A DNA stretch of 64,000 nucleotides from contig CBFFRP010000242.1 of the NCBI GenBank assembly GCA_965644295.1, forward strand, positions 62,001 through 126,000, written 5' to 3'. The position numbers and the translations under genes were made by a program. The notes beneath the pieces were generated by a model that did not search any database, was not told the origin of the DNA, and was given only the letters and a program-made list of their open reading frames with translations. The stretch is from Paraphysomonas bandaiensis (lineage: Eukaryota; Chrysophyceae). Positions within the stretch are counted from its first letter, which is position 1, and each line of letters begins with the position of its first letter. Positions 24,060 through 35,489 of this stretch are shown here, piece after piece.

Positions 24060-25606
24060 ATGTTGGAATTAGAAAGTGCAGTCATGGAAGGGGATGTTGA
24101 GTTTATTAAGGATTATATACGTCGTGATGTGTGTGATTCATTGGTGGGTAATCTTATATATAGCCTATGAAACTATCAGTTAATGATATTACACACATAT
24201 ATAGGCTATAGAGAGTGCATTTTCCACTGCATTATTACAAAAAAACATTGATATTCTCAGGGCTTTTTATGATGAGGTGAGTTAGTAATATAGTTTGAGA
24301 AGTATAGTAGTAATTGTTTTGTGAAGAGTTCCAGACGGTTGTTCAGGTTTCTGTGGATAGCCATCGAACAAGGTCATCCCTATGCAGTCAGAGAACTAAT
24401 TACTGCGGGAGCTGATACTAAGTGGCTAAACGTATATCACTGATTCATATACCATAGTGTTGAGATGACATACTGTTGTGTCTATAGCAAAACACCACTC
24501 CATTGCACCTGGCAACCAAGCATGGTCACATTGGCGTAGTTCGGGTTCTTCTCGAATTCGGATGCGATATAATGGCAAGAAATATTGTAAGTCAATGAAA
24601 ATGTCAGAAATCATTATGAAAATGTCATAATATTTAAAACAGTACAATGCAACTGCTCTGCATGTGGCAGCTGAACTGAACCGCATTGATATAATCGAGG
24701 AACTAATCAATAGAGGAATTGACACATCAGCAAGAAATAGGGTATGTATTCCAACCTATGAGATTTTTTTAGATTGATAAAGTTAAATTGATTAGAACAT
24801 AGGTACCGCACTTCACATAGCCGCTGAGCAAGGTCACGTGGATGCAGTGAGAATACTTGCTCGTGCTGAAATCAGTTTTTCAAACAATGTATATCAATAA
24901 TTTCATATGGTAAATGTCTAACATATTGTCATTTCAAAAAGGATGAAGGCATTTCCGTACAAGATGATGTTGGCGTGATGGCTCGAAACCGCGTCAGTAT
25001 ATCATAATGTTTCTCTTTTTTTTCTCTCATTCGTGACGATATAGCATAGAGCCACTCCCCTTCATCTTGCTGCTGAAAATGGGCATGCAGAAACTATTCG
25101 AGCACTTCTTCTCGCAGGATCTCAAGTGAACGCTGTAAATGCGGTAATAATTCATGCTAGTTGTGTCTGCTTGTAGTAACATATGAATCTTTGCTTAGAT
25201 AGGAGACACAGCTCTTCGCTTTGCATGTGCCAAAAGCTCTGTGTTGTCAGTCCAAGAACTCATTGCAGCTGGAGCAGATGTTGAAATTTTAAATAATGTT
25301 TGTCTGTTGGTGGTGATTTTCTAATTTGACTTTGCCTGTACCCAGCGTGGCAGAAGTGCCATGGACGTTACGAACTGCACAACTATAAAAGCAATGCTCA
25401 CAGCAGAGATGGTAAGCATTGTGAGCCAATATTTTCTGTGTAATTTAATGTTGTAGAAGTGGAAGAGACGCAAGGAATTCATGGTATTTCTTTATTCGGC
25501 TGGTTTTTATGGGCAGGTAGAACAGTGTAATACCAAGAGGCATTCGACCTTGGTGAAAGTGTTTGAAAATCTAGACCTCTGTAGAGAAATATGTCAGTAT
25601 TTGTAG
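24060..25606 (+). CDS. Ankyrin-repeat protein, one exon per repeat
   Basis: Eleven exons, all phase 0: 24060-24143, 24214-24276, 24327-24431, 24488-24586, 24643-24741, 24796-24888, 24942-24992, 25045-25143, 25199-25297, 25346-25411, 25457-25606. They sum to 1008 nt, giving 335 aa. Ankyrin repeats show the TPLHLA...G...V..LL..G.D...N pattern: TTPLHLATKHGH, ATALHVAAELN, GTALHIAAEQGH, ATPLHLAAENGH, GDTALRFACAKS. Four exons are exactly 99 nt (33 codons, one repeat) and others are near-units. The C-terminus (about 290-335) is a basic then hydrophobic cap, KWKRRKEFMVFLYSAG...VFENLDLCREICQYL. Ankyrin arrays mediate protein binding; the partner is unknown. The acceptors of exons 2 and 3 are the least certain. 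Confidence 0.88.
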
Positions 25607-26215
25607 TCCGAACTTATTGCACTTACTGTTTATACTGCGATCTGTTTTCAATTGATATGATATATTGTATTCACTGTTAAAATTCGAATATATCGCTTCC
25701 TGTTTTCTACTGTAGTAGGTATTGGAGCAGCTTATATAAAAGCTAGCTTCTTTAGGAATGATGGCCTCTGAAATATCCTTGTCAGAAACTCTCTAAATAT
25801 TAATGTTGAGTCATTTTCACCCACATATTATGCTAGAATTGTACATAGTGCAAAACTTTAATTTTTGAAATATATTTCTCAAGTAGATAATATGTGACTA
25901 GCTATATTACAAATTGTGGCGCATGGCACATCAATACGCAAAGCAAGCAAGTAAACATTAGGTTCATAATCATCAAGGAGTTCTCGATTCATTTCCCACT
26001 TAGTAAATGGTAAGTACGAATTTCATTTATGTTTAATCAAATTCTTATTACGCGCTAGTTGTTAACGTCAGTACTTACATACAGATAATTGATACATATT
26101 ACATATAGTACGGTAAAATTTTCGATACTATATTCCATACTCACGCAGAGATAACAACAAAATGAAAAATAGTAATAATATATTATTGCATTTCGAATAT
26201 TACTAATTTCGTGAA
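25607..26215. other. Convergent 3' region, no gene seen
   Basis: AT-rich sequence between the ankyrin gene and the DUF2062 gene. No frame or RNA gene recognised. Confidence 0.4.
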
Positions 26216-26722
26216 TTATAGAGCTCTCCTCTGTTCAGAAGACTTCGTGGGTCGCTTAAAAATCTGGCAGTAAAGAATGACCATCAAATATCCAACTGCA
26301 ACAGCAGTCAATCCAAAAGCAGCCCATGCAAATATTGCAGCTGACAAACATGTTGATGACTCTCCCAATGACACTATCAGAGAACTTTCCGAATCACGAA
26401 ATTTAGACATGAGAACAGAGGGTTCACATAACATATTCGGCATTAGCATGTTTCCCAACTGGAGGAAGAGAGGCATCATTGCAAACTGTATCGGAGTTGC
26501 CAACATATTTACAGCAAGTGAAAATGCTTTCATTGTACCATTAACTCTAAATGGTGAACAGAATAATAGAGCAATCGTGGCGAACGTGGTTATCCCGGGA
26601 ATAGGAAACACTCCACCCCACAGGCCAATTGCAACACATTGTAATATATCAGATATCTCCATGTGAGAAGCTGGTTCCAGAATTGACTCTTGGAACCATT
26701 CACGAACTTTACTTAATTTCAT
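26216..26722 (-). CDS. DUF2062-like membrane protein
   Basis: Single exon, 168 aa, starting MKLSKVREWFQESI. It has the DUF2062 pattern: a short basic N-terminus, then GLWGGVFPIPGITTFATIAL (the small-residue and Pro-rich first helix) and NMLATPIQFAMMPLFLQLG (the helix with conserved Asn-Pro). A final long helix (AAIFAWAAFGLTAVAVGYLMVIL) ends at a basic tail. The domain is common in bacteria and occurs in algae and other protists; its biochemical function is unknown. The intronless gene stands out among intron-rich neighbours, but several local genes are also single-exon, so this alone does not argue for transfer. Confidence 0.72.
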   Translation of the reverse strand: MKLSKVREWFQESILEPASHMEISDILQCVAIGLWGGVFPIPGITTFATIALLFCSPFRVNGTMKAFSLAVNMLATPIQFAMMPLFLQLGNMLMPNMLCEPSVLMSKFRDSESSLIVSLGESSTCLSAAIFAWAAFGLTAVAVGYLMVILYCQIFKRPTKSSEQRRAL

Positions 26723-27459
26723 GTGAACTATAAAGTTTTGATCTATCTGTGTTATATATGAACACTCTGTACCTGAGACGTCCAGGAGGTATCTTTACGG
26801 CACTGTCTATAGGATAGGAATTCTATTGCTGACGTTCGTAACAATGCCAAATATTCCACAATTTCACTCTAGAACACATAAAATCTAATGATTTTACAGA
26901 GAGTGATGCTATTTTTACTAAGAAAAAGTCAAAAAAATCGAAATTTTCAAGAGGCCCAGGATAAGAACGACGGTATAAAAAGCCGTTTTCTATACAACTG
27001 AAATTCCGTTTGGGAATCCAACTTCGTACTTCCTTTTATTGATTATCCAATGAAATTTCTTTTGAATATAATGATTTGTTCAAAATCACTTGCAGGTAAC
27101 AATTGGGAATAGTTGGTGGTGTGAATTCCCTCCATTGTATGCATATATATATATATATGTATGTGCAGTACTGGAGTATGTATGTATAGAAAGCTATTGA
27201 TAGTTGTTGCAGTTGAATATAGTCACTACATTGAAATAACTATCTATATATGGTGACATAATTAAGGTCATTTCAAGATTGATATTGCATTAATTGAGAT
27301 TATAATTGTATTAAAGGGTTAGAGTTATTGTCGTATATATTAAAGATATTGTTAACGTGGCGTATGTATATATCATTCAATGTATATGTTCCTTAGATTT
27401 ATATATCGACACATGTATAGATACTGAACCATAACAGGAGTGTGTATATTATAACTAAG
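26723..27459. other. Divergent intergenic region
   Basis: Promoter region for the DUF2062 gene (minus) and the TBC/TLDc gene (plus). It contains an (AT)n run near 27143-27160. No gene seen. Confidence 0.4.
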
Positions 27460-29264
27460 ATGCACGATACTTCTATATTAAAGGTAATATAATGCGTGTA
27501 TGTGTTCTGTGGATGATATGGATGTGTATATATATGAAGGGTGCTGTCTTGGATCCAGAGGAACACTTTGAACTACCTATTCGATATTATGATTTAAGAA
27601 ATCGTGTAAGAGATGGTACATTAGAATCAGGAGTACTTAGGAAGGTATGGTGGCCAGTGTTAGTAAAAGTAACTCCGAAGCAATCTTTGGAATCTTTGCC
27701 GGATATTCCACTATGTGCAAAGAAGATGTACACTTGGGGACTCCGGTTAGAGACTTCGAAGGATTCAATTGGCCCCATTTACCTGTCCTGGAATGAAGGA
27801 CCTGCCGAAAGTATCGCTTATAACGTCATTCGTCTTCTTGTTCAGCACTACGATATGGAGGATCCTGGTCTGGTGCAACCCCTTGTTTCCTATCTGGCCC
27901 GAACAATCACCAATTCTGCGATATGCTTCGCCATGTGCTGCGACTTGATGGATAGGCGAGATTGGTTTATCAACCCGACTGCCATCAGCCATCGCTCGAA
28001 GCTTTACGCTTTCAAAGAAATTTTGAAGCGAAGTATGCCTCAGACCTATACGACTTTGGCAAGACTTGGTGCACTTGCTGAAACGTTTCTAAACCATATT
28101 TTTGTCGATTTTTTCACGACCCTTTTTCCTGATCAATATGTTAACCGTATCGTAAGTGCCAATCCACGATATTGATTTTATTTTTGATTTATGTGACGTG
28201 CATCAGATTGATGTTTACTTATTAGACGGAGAAAAGGTTTTATTCCGGTACGGATTAGCCCTATTCGCATTACACAAGAAGCAAATAAAGTCCGGTCTCT
28301 ATAAGTAAGAGCGTGTGTACGTCATTCTTTTTAAAAACTCATAAACCACTTTAGATCGGGATTGAATTTTTGGGACGAAATTCAGAAGTATCGTACTGGA
28401 GATATGACACTTAACTTTGACGCATTCCATAATCTTGCGTTCGACTTGAACCAACCTTTCTACAAGAGTACTATAGTACCCAGTATGTTTACGTACAAGT
28501 TTCAATGGAAGCATGTTTATTTCTTATGTGTAGGTCGAGTCACTATTGATAGTCTGAAGACCATTGCCCGTGAAGTGCTTCCGGCCGATACTTTGTCGGC
28601 ACCGCTACATCTGCCCTATGCCATATCCCTCGCTAGCACGGAAAGTCCGAAAAATCTGCTCCACACGAAGAGCAAGATTCTTGACTTGTATGATGCTCGG
28701 CGTTTGCATGCATTTCTTCCTGAGTGCTCGCGATTAGAAGGCTTTGAACTTGTGTTCGCGACACACAAAGATGGATGGAACATCCACACTCTATATACCC
28801 TGGTGCAGGATCTCGCCCCATGTATCTTGATCCTTAAGTCAGTGGAAGAGCAGGCAGTTATAGGAGTATACCTCTCATGTCCTATGTCTCCCCCGTCCAC
28901 AAATGTGCGAGGAGATGGGGAGTGTTTCTGCTTCCGTTTGGACGGACCGAATAGCGCGTGTTACAGATGGGCATTGGGCCCCGACTCTTGCCCACTTTTA
29001 GAGAAAGGCGTTTACAAAGGAAGTGCCACATATTACCAATTTGCTGTTTGCAGTGATCAATTCATGTCTTTTGGTGGATCTAGTATTCATGGTACCAATG
29101 CTATACGCATATCCTCTGATCTTATTACATGTTCTTCCGGTCACTCTGATACTTATAACAACCCTCCCCTAACGCCAGATGAGCCGGACGATCCCTTTCA
29201 AATTGCGGAGTTGGAGGTCTTTTGTGGGTCAACTGCTATTCGAAATGCCAAGGGGGGTTTATAG
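27460..29264 (+). CDS. TBC + TLDc domain protein (TBC1D24-like)
   Basis: Five exons: 27460-27483, 27540-28151, 28207-28304, 28355-28482, 28534-29264. They sum to 1593 nt, giving 530 aa. The N-terminal half is a Rab-GAP TBC domain: LRKVWWPVLV at its start, then YLARTITNSAICFAMCCDLM, a catalytic-lobe region, and FVDFFTTLFPDQYVNRI...VLFRYGLALFALHKKQI at its end. The C-terminal half is a TLDc domain (about 325-525), including FELVFATHKDGWNIHTLY, AVIGVYLSCPMSPP, CFCFRLDG and QFAVCSDQFMSFGG. This pair of domains is the TBC1D24/Skywalker architecture, linked to vesicle traffic and oxidative-stress resistance. The canonical Arg-finger (IxxDxxR) and Gln-finger (YxQ) motifs are not visible, so GAP activity is doubtful. 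A downstream ATG at 27492, inside intron 1, would give an alternative hydrophobic N-terminus. Intron 4 (51 nt) is open in frame. Confidence 0.85.
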
Positions 29265-30020
29265 ATTAGACGTTTCATATACCATATATTCGTGAGCTGT
29301 AGTTCATTGGAACGCCGCAATTGCATTTGTATATTTGTGAACTTTTATATTGTTTAAAGTGTTAGTCGCAGTAGACGATTGCCAACGTTTTTCTAGTTTT
29401 AATCTCCACGTTACTTAATTTTAAACATTGAGGATTCACTCTAAAAGTGTATAGCTTCGTGACGGTAAATGTTGTAATAGTATGAATCTCTGTAAAGAGA
29501 TCTAGTGGTTATTGTATGCATCTATGATTGCGCTCTCTCAATTCGTCATTTAGCAATTGATTCCTTTTTTATTACTGTAATTATTAAGATCACATAATAA
29601 CCAAACCCACTACGTTGGCAAGCTAATTAAATACTTTAACAATTCGACATAATGAGGCTGCATCATGTATCATTCCGCATCATAATTTTGAATCGAGGGG
29701 AAAATGTCTTGATTTTAAAATTTGGAGGACCGATCCTCTTTATTCCACAATTATATTGTAGCTTCTCTTCAAGCTGGCTCTGCAGATCATAAGTCATTTA
29801 AACCGAGAGCTATTATTGAAGCTGGAGGATTGTAATATAGAGAGGTTATTTGTTTTCTACCTGTTTAATATAACGTTTCTCTCCGGTAGTGACGTGAGTT
29901 CGATACTGATTAAAATAGCGAGAGCAGTAATAAATATTATATAATGCAGGAAGTATTAGAATCAATTGTAGTGGGTAGAGTCTACAAGAGTCATAATCTT
30001 ATTATTATACAGTCTAGCTC
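29265..30020. other. Intergenic, no gene seen
   Basis: 3' region of the TBC/TLDc gene; AT-rich, without a supported frame. Confidence 0.4.
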
Positions 30021-30248
30021 TTAATTACTTTCATCGACCTTGGGTCTCCTTTGTTGCGTTTTATTCTGATATCGCACTATTAATTTAGGCCGACTAGCTT
30101 GTGATATTTTTTTGATTACGTATGGAGTAGTGATTATGTAGTCGAGTACGATTTCTGCATCTATATGATCTATAATATTGTATATATATAAAGTGATATA
30201 TGAGATATATGATTGAACCATGTCAATACAGTAGTTGGAATAGCTCAT
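30021..30248 (-). CDS. Possible small protein of 55 aa
   Basis: Two candidate exons (complement): 30248-30230 and 30169-30021, together 168 nt. They are separated by a 60-nt intron with GTATTG and TTATAG ends. The product starts MSYSNYYHIDAEIVLDYI and ends with a polar, basic tail (RRPKVDESN). The intron size matches the other genes here, but the frame is short and I recognise nothing in it. A CAG directly before the ATG could instead be an acceptor from a further upstream exon. Confidence 0.3.
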   Translation of the reverse strand: MSYSNYCIDMVQSYISYITLYIYNIIDHIDAEIVLDYIITTPYVIKKISQASRPKLIVRYQNKTQQRRPKVDESN

Positions 30249-31393
30249 CTGTAACCGGGTAATTTTTAACTAAAAATCTAGTCATAAATTACGGTCTCGT
30301 CATATAGTAAAGTCCTATCAATCTCCAATCAATGCGACATAGTTTAGGTGATGCATTCAGCACTGACAAGGGAGCGCACCGCAATTTGTGGGGTTTTACG
30401 CTCATAAGATAAGCGGGGCTATTGAACTTCACTTCGACTTGGTCCTTAGAGTCTGCTCAATTCTCATTCGATTACAACAATAAAGTAGCTCTGCAATCGT
30501 TAATTGATAGCTAGACAAAAGGATAGCTAGCTCTGCAATTTTCTAATTACAACAATGTGGAAAGTTTTGTGTTCGACGAAGCGAACACCACAACCACTAC
30601 GTCAACCTATGCATAATCAAATTTGTAATTAATAATAGACAACGCATTTATCCACGTAACGAGGCAGCGATATCAAAAATGATATAACGAACTACTTCAT
30701 CTACTATGACAAGGTTGCAAAATATTTTTCTAATAGTATAATAAGCCCTATAATGTTATAAATTATAAATACTACTGCATCTATATTCACTTAGTGTTAT
30801 ATATAAAGTTTACATACTCATATCGAAATTTTCGCTTATGTATTCCATTAAATATGAAGTTTACGTATGTTATTCGATCTAATTCTACATTAGTCACATA
30901 GTAAAATATTTTCTGGTTGCTTAGTCAAGTATGACCCCGTGTTGGTCAAGACACAAGCTGCACACAATTGGTGGTATTGTGCTTTTTGCAAAGAAAAAAT
31001 ATATATCGTGTAATATATTTACCTCTAAAAATATGAAGAGATAGTAGTGTGGTGCTCTATGGTTCATTAGCTGTCTTGAAAAATCTATACTTTCCCATTG
31101 TGGCAAAAGGCTTCCCTGTAACAACTTTCTATATCATTCTGATTATGTTACTCGTGTCATGAATTCATGAACAGTATAACGTAATCACCTTGTATAAAAT
31201 AACCAAAAACAATACACCGCTAACTTTTTAACATAAGCATTCTATATGTTTCTAATGATATTAAAAAACGTGTTCCTGTAGCATAAAAAGATTTCTTAGA
31301 AGTAATAAACGGAACCGTATAGTATATAGACCTATACGAAGAGAAAAAAACAATATCAGTGCGGGAATATTGCACTTTTCAGTATCAGAAATG
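30249..31393. other. Intergenic, no gene seen
   Basis: AT-rich; no supported gene or RNA. Short words such as TAGCTCTGCAAT recur around 30487-30540, without clear repeat structure. Confidence 0.35.
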
Positions 31394-31991
31394 TTACGAG
31401 CTGAAATCGCCGCAGTCATCATCGCAGACTAGACGTCTCTGACCCTTCTGAATATCTTGCGCTTGGGTGTATTCTACGGTGTAGAATCCATTGTGTTTCA
31501 CAGAAGCGTAAAAATGGTACCCAGAACGATTCGTTTCGATGTTCAAAGCTTTTGCTATGTTGAGCATGCGCTTTCCGTTTTCTGCTAGGTCCCTTGTGTT
31601 TGTAAGGCTTGTTGGAAGGTTGCACAGAGCGCTTGCAAGAGGTGCGTTGCATAACAAGAGAAGTAGTAGTCAACATTCCAATCCTTACAGGCTACGGTAC
31701 GGCAAAACTATATATTATGCATGCATTTATTAACAATGAGCACTTGCAGTGGTGTGTGGAAGTGCAAGTTGTATATGTATGGTGGTATGATCGCACATCG
31801 TTTCCCTGACCGTTAAATGCTTCTTCACCAGAGGTGGGGTTTTTAGTTCCTTTCCTCTCAATATTTCATGGATTTCTTCACCGGATAGTGCAAAAAGACT
31901 TGATTTATTGATGATATTCAATAAATTTAGGATTTTATAATTTTGGGAATGCAGAAAACGAAGTATATGCAACAATGTCCCTATAAACTTG
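31394..31991 (-). CDS. Probable hypothetical gene, structure uncertain
   Basis: The last exon (stop at 31394) encodes a coding-looking stretch: NLPTSLTNTRDLAENGKRML, GYHFYASVKHNGFYTVEYT, and an acidic Cys end (CDDDCGDFSS). An upstream minus-strand frame at about 31797-31991 encodes ALSGEEIHEILRGKELKTPP. Joining 31797 to about 31631 keeps the frame but needs an intron of about 165 nt, longer than is usual here, and no start ATG was found. Alternatively, a Leu-rich stretch just before 31640 could be a signal peptide of a shorter secreted protein. No family recognised. Confidence 0.35.
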
Positions 31992-32134
31992 TACACAATA
32001 TACCACTCTGGTGTATATATATACAGTATATATATACGAACATCTCAGTGCAACAGAGTTACATAGGCATTCATGCATCAATAGAGTAATAATTGATCTG
32101 TATTGCATAAATATCACCCAGTAGAGTTATAGTG

Positions 32135-33904
32135 ATGTGGTTAATTAGTTTTATTATTGCTGTGTGTTTGTCTGTGGTAGTGGAGTCATGTCAGCGTCTT
32201 GATGTTAGTAGTGTACTATTAAATCTGCATCATAACTCTTTCAGAGCTCTCACTGCAGAGGAATCTCTCAATGCTGGGTTCCGATCGGGTCGAGGAGCAT
32301 ATGTTTCTGAAGATCTTGATACACCATTGTATTTGTATCATACAGTTGCTGATCCTCATGGGTTTGGTGTTGGGAGATGGGTTGTTTACGATAGCCCTGG
32401 TCCGAACACAGTAGCTCATGCATATGTGGACTCTTGGGCGGTCATGCCACATCTTGTGCATGCTATTAACGACCCAGAAAAATCATCATGGAACGTATAC
32501 GTAGGAAACGAGTGGAAAAGCGATAATGACTTTGTTGTCAAGTGCACTACCTTGAAGAATGTAGACCCTCTAATTCCGTCCGATGACAACACAATATACT
32601 TGGAAGTTCATGGATTTCCATGGCATATGTCTGGTTTCTATGTTCAAATTGGAGATAGTAACGAAATGCCAGTCTATTCACACGTTCATGCTGATGGTGA
32701 TACTCAGTTGTATCTCTACAAAAAGGAATCGACATGGGTGATAGGAGAAGAAATAGGGTCAGACCGCGGATTAGCTTACGTGGTTGATAGCTCCAGTATA
32801 CCAGGCCGAATTACACACCCTAATTGGTATTACAGTCGCAATAATGTGTGGGAAGAGCACCGGACGGCCATAGTGCACGCTACCCGAAAACTCAACCTGT
32901 ATGCTCGCTTAAAGGAGTACCGCAGTATACCTTATCTTCCTCCGGGACAAACTTATCACCGCCTCAGGCATGATATCCCGATGCCATCTATAGGGCTAGG
33001 TACTGGGAATATTCCTATTGAAGAAATGAAGTCTACCATAAACACCGCTATGCAACTGGGATACCGAATGTAGGTTACCATCTATGACGTATTGGATATA
33101 TGACATATTCCGATGTAGGTTTGATATGGCGAGGGAGTATGGGAATGAGGGCATTATGGGCGAGATTTTGTCTCACTCTGGTGATGGGGTAATTCCAGTG
33201 CGACATGAAATATACCTCGTGTCCAAGGTATGGCCTACTGAGCTTGGGTTCACCACCACAAGTTCGGCTATTTCTCAGTCGCTGCAGGACATGGAGACAG
33301 CATATGTAGATTTATATATGCTCCACTGGCCCTGGTAAACCTCTTTCTGTGCAATATATTATTCGTAATGTAGTACAGGTGTGTACAAGAATGGCCCTGG
33401 ATGCATTGTGAGACGACTGTAGATCCAGCGGGCACATGGGTACAGTCCTACAAGTCATTGGAGAGGGCCTATGCGGAGGGTAGGGTGGCCTCGATTGGAG
33501 TCAGCAACTTCAACGTGGGATTGCTACAGGATGTCAAATCAGCCGCTGTTGTGTCTCCTCATGTGGTACAGAACCATGCCACCCTCTCTAATATGGACAT
33601 GGATGTACGTCAGTGGTGCTCGGACAATGGCGCCGCATATATGCCGTACTCTTCGCAGAGAGAGATTCATGTTCTGCCCAAAAGTACCCAGAAAGTTATC
33701 AGAGAGACTGCCAAGGCACATAAAGCGAATCAGCACGCTGTGGTCACACGTTTTTTTCTGCAAACAGGGGCAGTTGTCATCCCTCGCTCTACTAAACCGG
33801 TACACTTGAAAGAGAACATTGAACTTGTACAGTCCTTCACATTAAGTGAAGATGAAATGGGTGCATTGGGTTGGCCATACTCTCCGTGGCACAGTGAGTT
33901 GTAG
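32135..33904 (+). CDS. Secretory aldo/keto reductase with novel N-terminal half
   Basis: Three exons: 32135-33069, 33119-33334, 33379-33904. They sum to 1677 nt, giving 558 aa. A signal peptide starts the protein (MWLISFIIAVCLSVVVESC). About 250 residues follow that I do not recognise, with an internal duplication: LYLYHTVADPHGFGVGRWVV...AYVDSWA...WNVYVGNEW against LYLYKKESTWVIGEE...AYVVDSSS...WYYSRNNVW. The aldo/keto reductase barrel begins near 270 (PMPSIGLGTGN). It keeps the catalytic tetrad: Asp and Tyr in FDMAREYGNE, Lys in LVSKVWP, His in MLHWPW. It also has the family motif SIGVSNFN and the NADP-binding region VVIPRSTKPVHLKEN. It would reduce carbonyls with NADPH, unusually after entry to the secretory pathway. 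Residue numbers are approximate. Confidence 0.87.
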
Positions 33905-34673
33905 GATTTTGTTTGTTAGAGATATATTGAATATCAGTGCACATGCATTTCAATATTAACATTTATATTTTTTAAACCCTTAGCCTTTACAGGGCACCTT
34001 CTGTAGCTGTAGTACGAAGGGTATGAATTAATATTTTAGTCTCTCATCTTTCAGCTATAGAGTGCAAACATACATTTATTATGGCATCATGGTATGTTAG
34101 CTGAAAAAAATTAATTTCACCTAATCGCGTATCACATATATGAAAGGCTCTTATGATATAATCAAACTCGAGGATACATAAACCGGCTTGTTGCAATGGT
34201 GCTCTTGATATAACACATTGTCGAACACGTTGTCTACGTATATAAAAAGTAGTTCATACATATTTGTCCCTACTAAACTAAAAAGTGCATTTCTTCCTCT
34301 TTATTATGCGGACATTCCTAATTAGTTCATAGTTTTATCGATTCTACTAAACTTCAATAAGGCTCAACTAGAACAAATAGAATATTTCGTAGGTTTAATA
34401 GTGACACCGACACTTACGGACTAAAGACTGCCCTCGCACTTCCTTCTTCACCAAATATCTAAGTACTAAGTGCAACATTGTAAAGTCGAATAATGGTCTT
34501 TCTAATACAAAAGTTATTATAATACAGTGGAGTTTATAATATGAAATTTATTATTCAGTTATTCAACTCCAAATACGCAATCGAAGTAAAGTACTTGTAC
34601 GACAATGAGTACATATCGCAATATATCATGGGCAAAGCTCGATACATTGCAAATTCATAAATTTCAAAGACAT
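33905..34673. other. Convergent 3' region, no gene seen
   Basis: Between the reductase (plus) and a minus-strand membrane protein; AT-rich, no supported gene. Confidence 0.4.
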
Positions 34674-35489
34674 TTACATCTTAGTTTTGCGAAGATTGAA
34701 GAGTTTTTTTATCAATGCTTGCCTCATACGAAAATTTTGCATCAAAAGAGAGAGAGAGACAACGGATATGTAGATAATAACAATCATACATCCACCAGTT
34801 GCGACATCAGCTGCAGGGTAAGGTAAACTTAACTCCGCTGTTGCACTTAAAGCTAACGAAAGAGAAACAGTTCCTGGAAATATGTGAAACCCCATGGCTG
34901 ATATGAGTAGAGAATTGCGACGAACGAAGTTACATACTTGTCCCGCTGGTGTGGAATTGAGGGCAACCAAGAAGACAGTAGATGTAAGCAAACTACCAGC
35001 ATTATATAAGAAACTAAATGAAAGAAACCCGTACTTCCAAGTCAATAGTTCTTCATGTAATCCTTCATCGTTGTTTAAGAACCATAAGCTACGTAAAATC
35101 ACAGACTTTGTTTGTCCTGCAATTTGTTTTTCTTTCATTGGTTCTTGAAGTAATACAGAGCCACTTATACCACATAGTAGAGCAAAGACAACAGTTAAAG
35201 TTGTTGCCAATCCATGAACACGGTCATACATAGCATGCTCGTTTGGAATTACATAAGGCAGTTCCGAAAAAGGATTGAAGAATCTTACAATGAAAGGCCG
35301 CTTTGATGCCTTGATTAGATCGTCTATATGCGGGCGATCTATGATCGTTAAATTCCCTTCATTTGATGTATTTTCCCATGAAACATATCTACGAGTGTGA
35401 TAGCTTAGCAGTAGAGAGTGTTTTATGTATTGTTTTCTTGTAAGTCTGCTGTATATACGTATGACAGGGAACAGATGATTACACAGCAT
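34674..35489 (-). CDS. Unknown membrane protein, probably mitochondrial
   Basis: Single exon, 271 aa. The first ATG of the frame gives MLCNHLFPVIRIYSRLTRKQ; eight earlier in-frame codons lack an ATG. The first 40 residues are rich in Arg, Lys, Ser and Tyr and have no acidic residue, which fits a mitochondrial targeting peptide. Four or so hydrophobic segments follow: about 100-120 (TLTVVFALLCGISGSVLL), 155-180 (FLSFSFLYNAGSLLTSTVFL), 195-220 and 230-255 (GGCMIVIIYISVVSLSLLM). The C-terminus is basic. No conserved family is recognised, and the location is an inference from composition. Confidence 0.65.
   Translation of the reverse strand: MLCNHLFPVIRIYSRLTRKQYIKHSLLLSYHTRRYVSWENTSNEGNLTIIDRPHIDDLIKASKRPFIVRFFNPFSELPYVIPNEHAMYDRVHGLATTLTVVFALLCGISGSVLLQEPMKEKQIAGQTKSVILRSLWFLNNDEGLHEELLTWKYGFLSFSFLYNAGSLLTSTVFLVALNSTPAGQVCNFVRRNSLLISAMGFHIFPGTVSLSLALSATAELSLPYPAADVATGGCMIVIIYISVVSLSLLMQNFRMRQALIKKLFNLRKTKM

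Noticed and set aside
26277-26666. 129-codon plus-strand frame across the DUF2062 gene
   Set aside because: Antisense shadow; the minus strand encodes the recognisable membrane domain.
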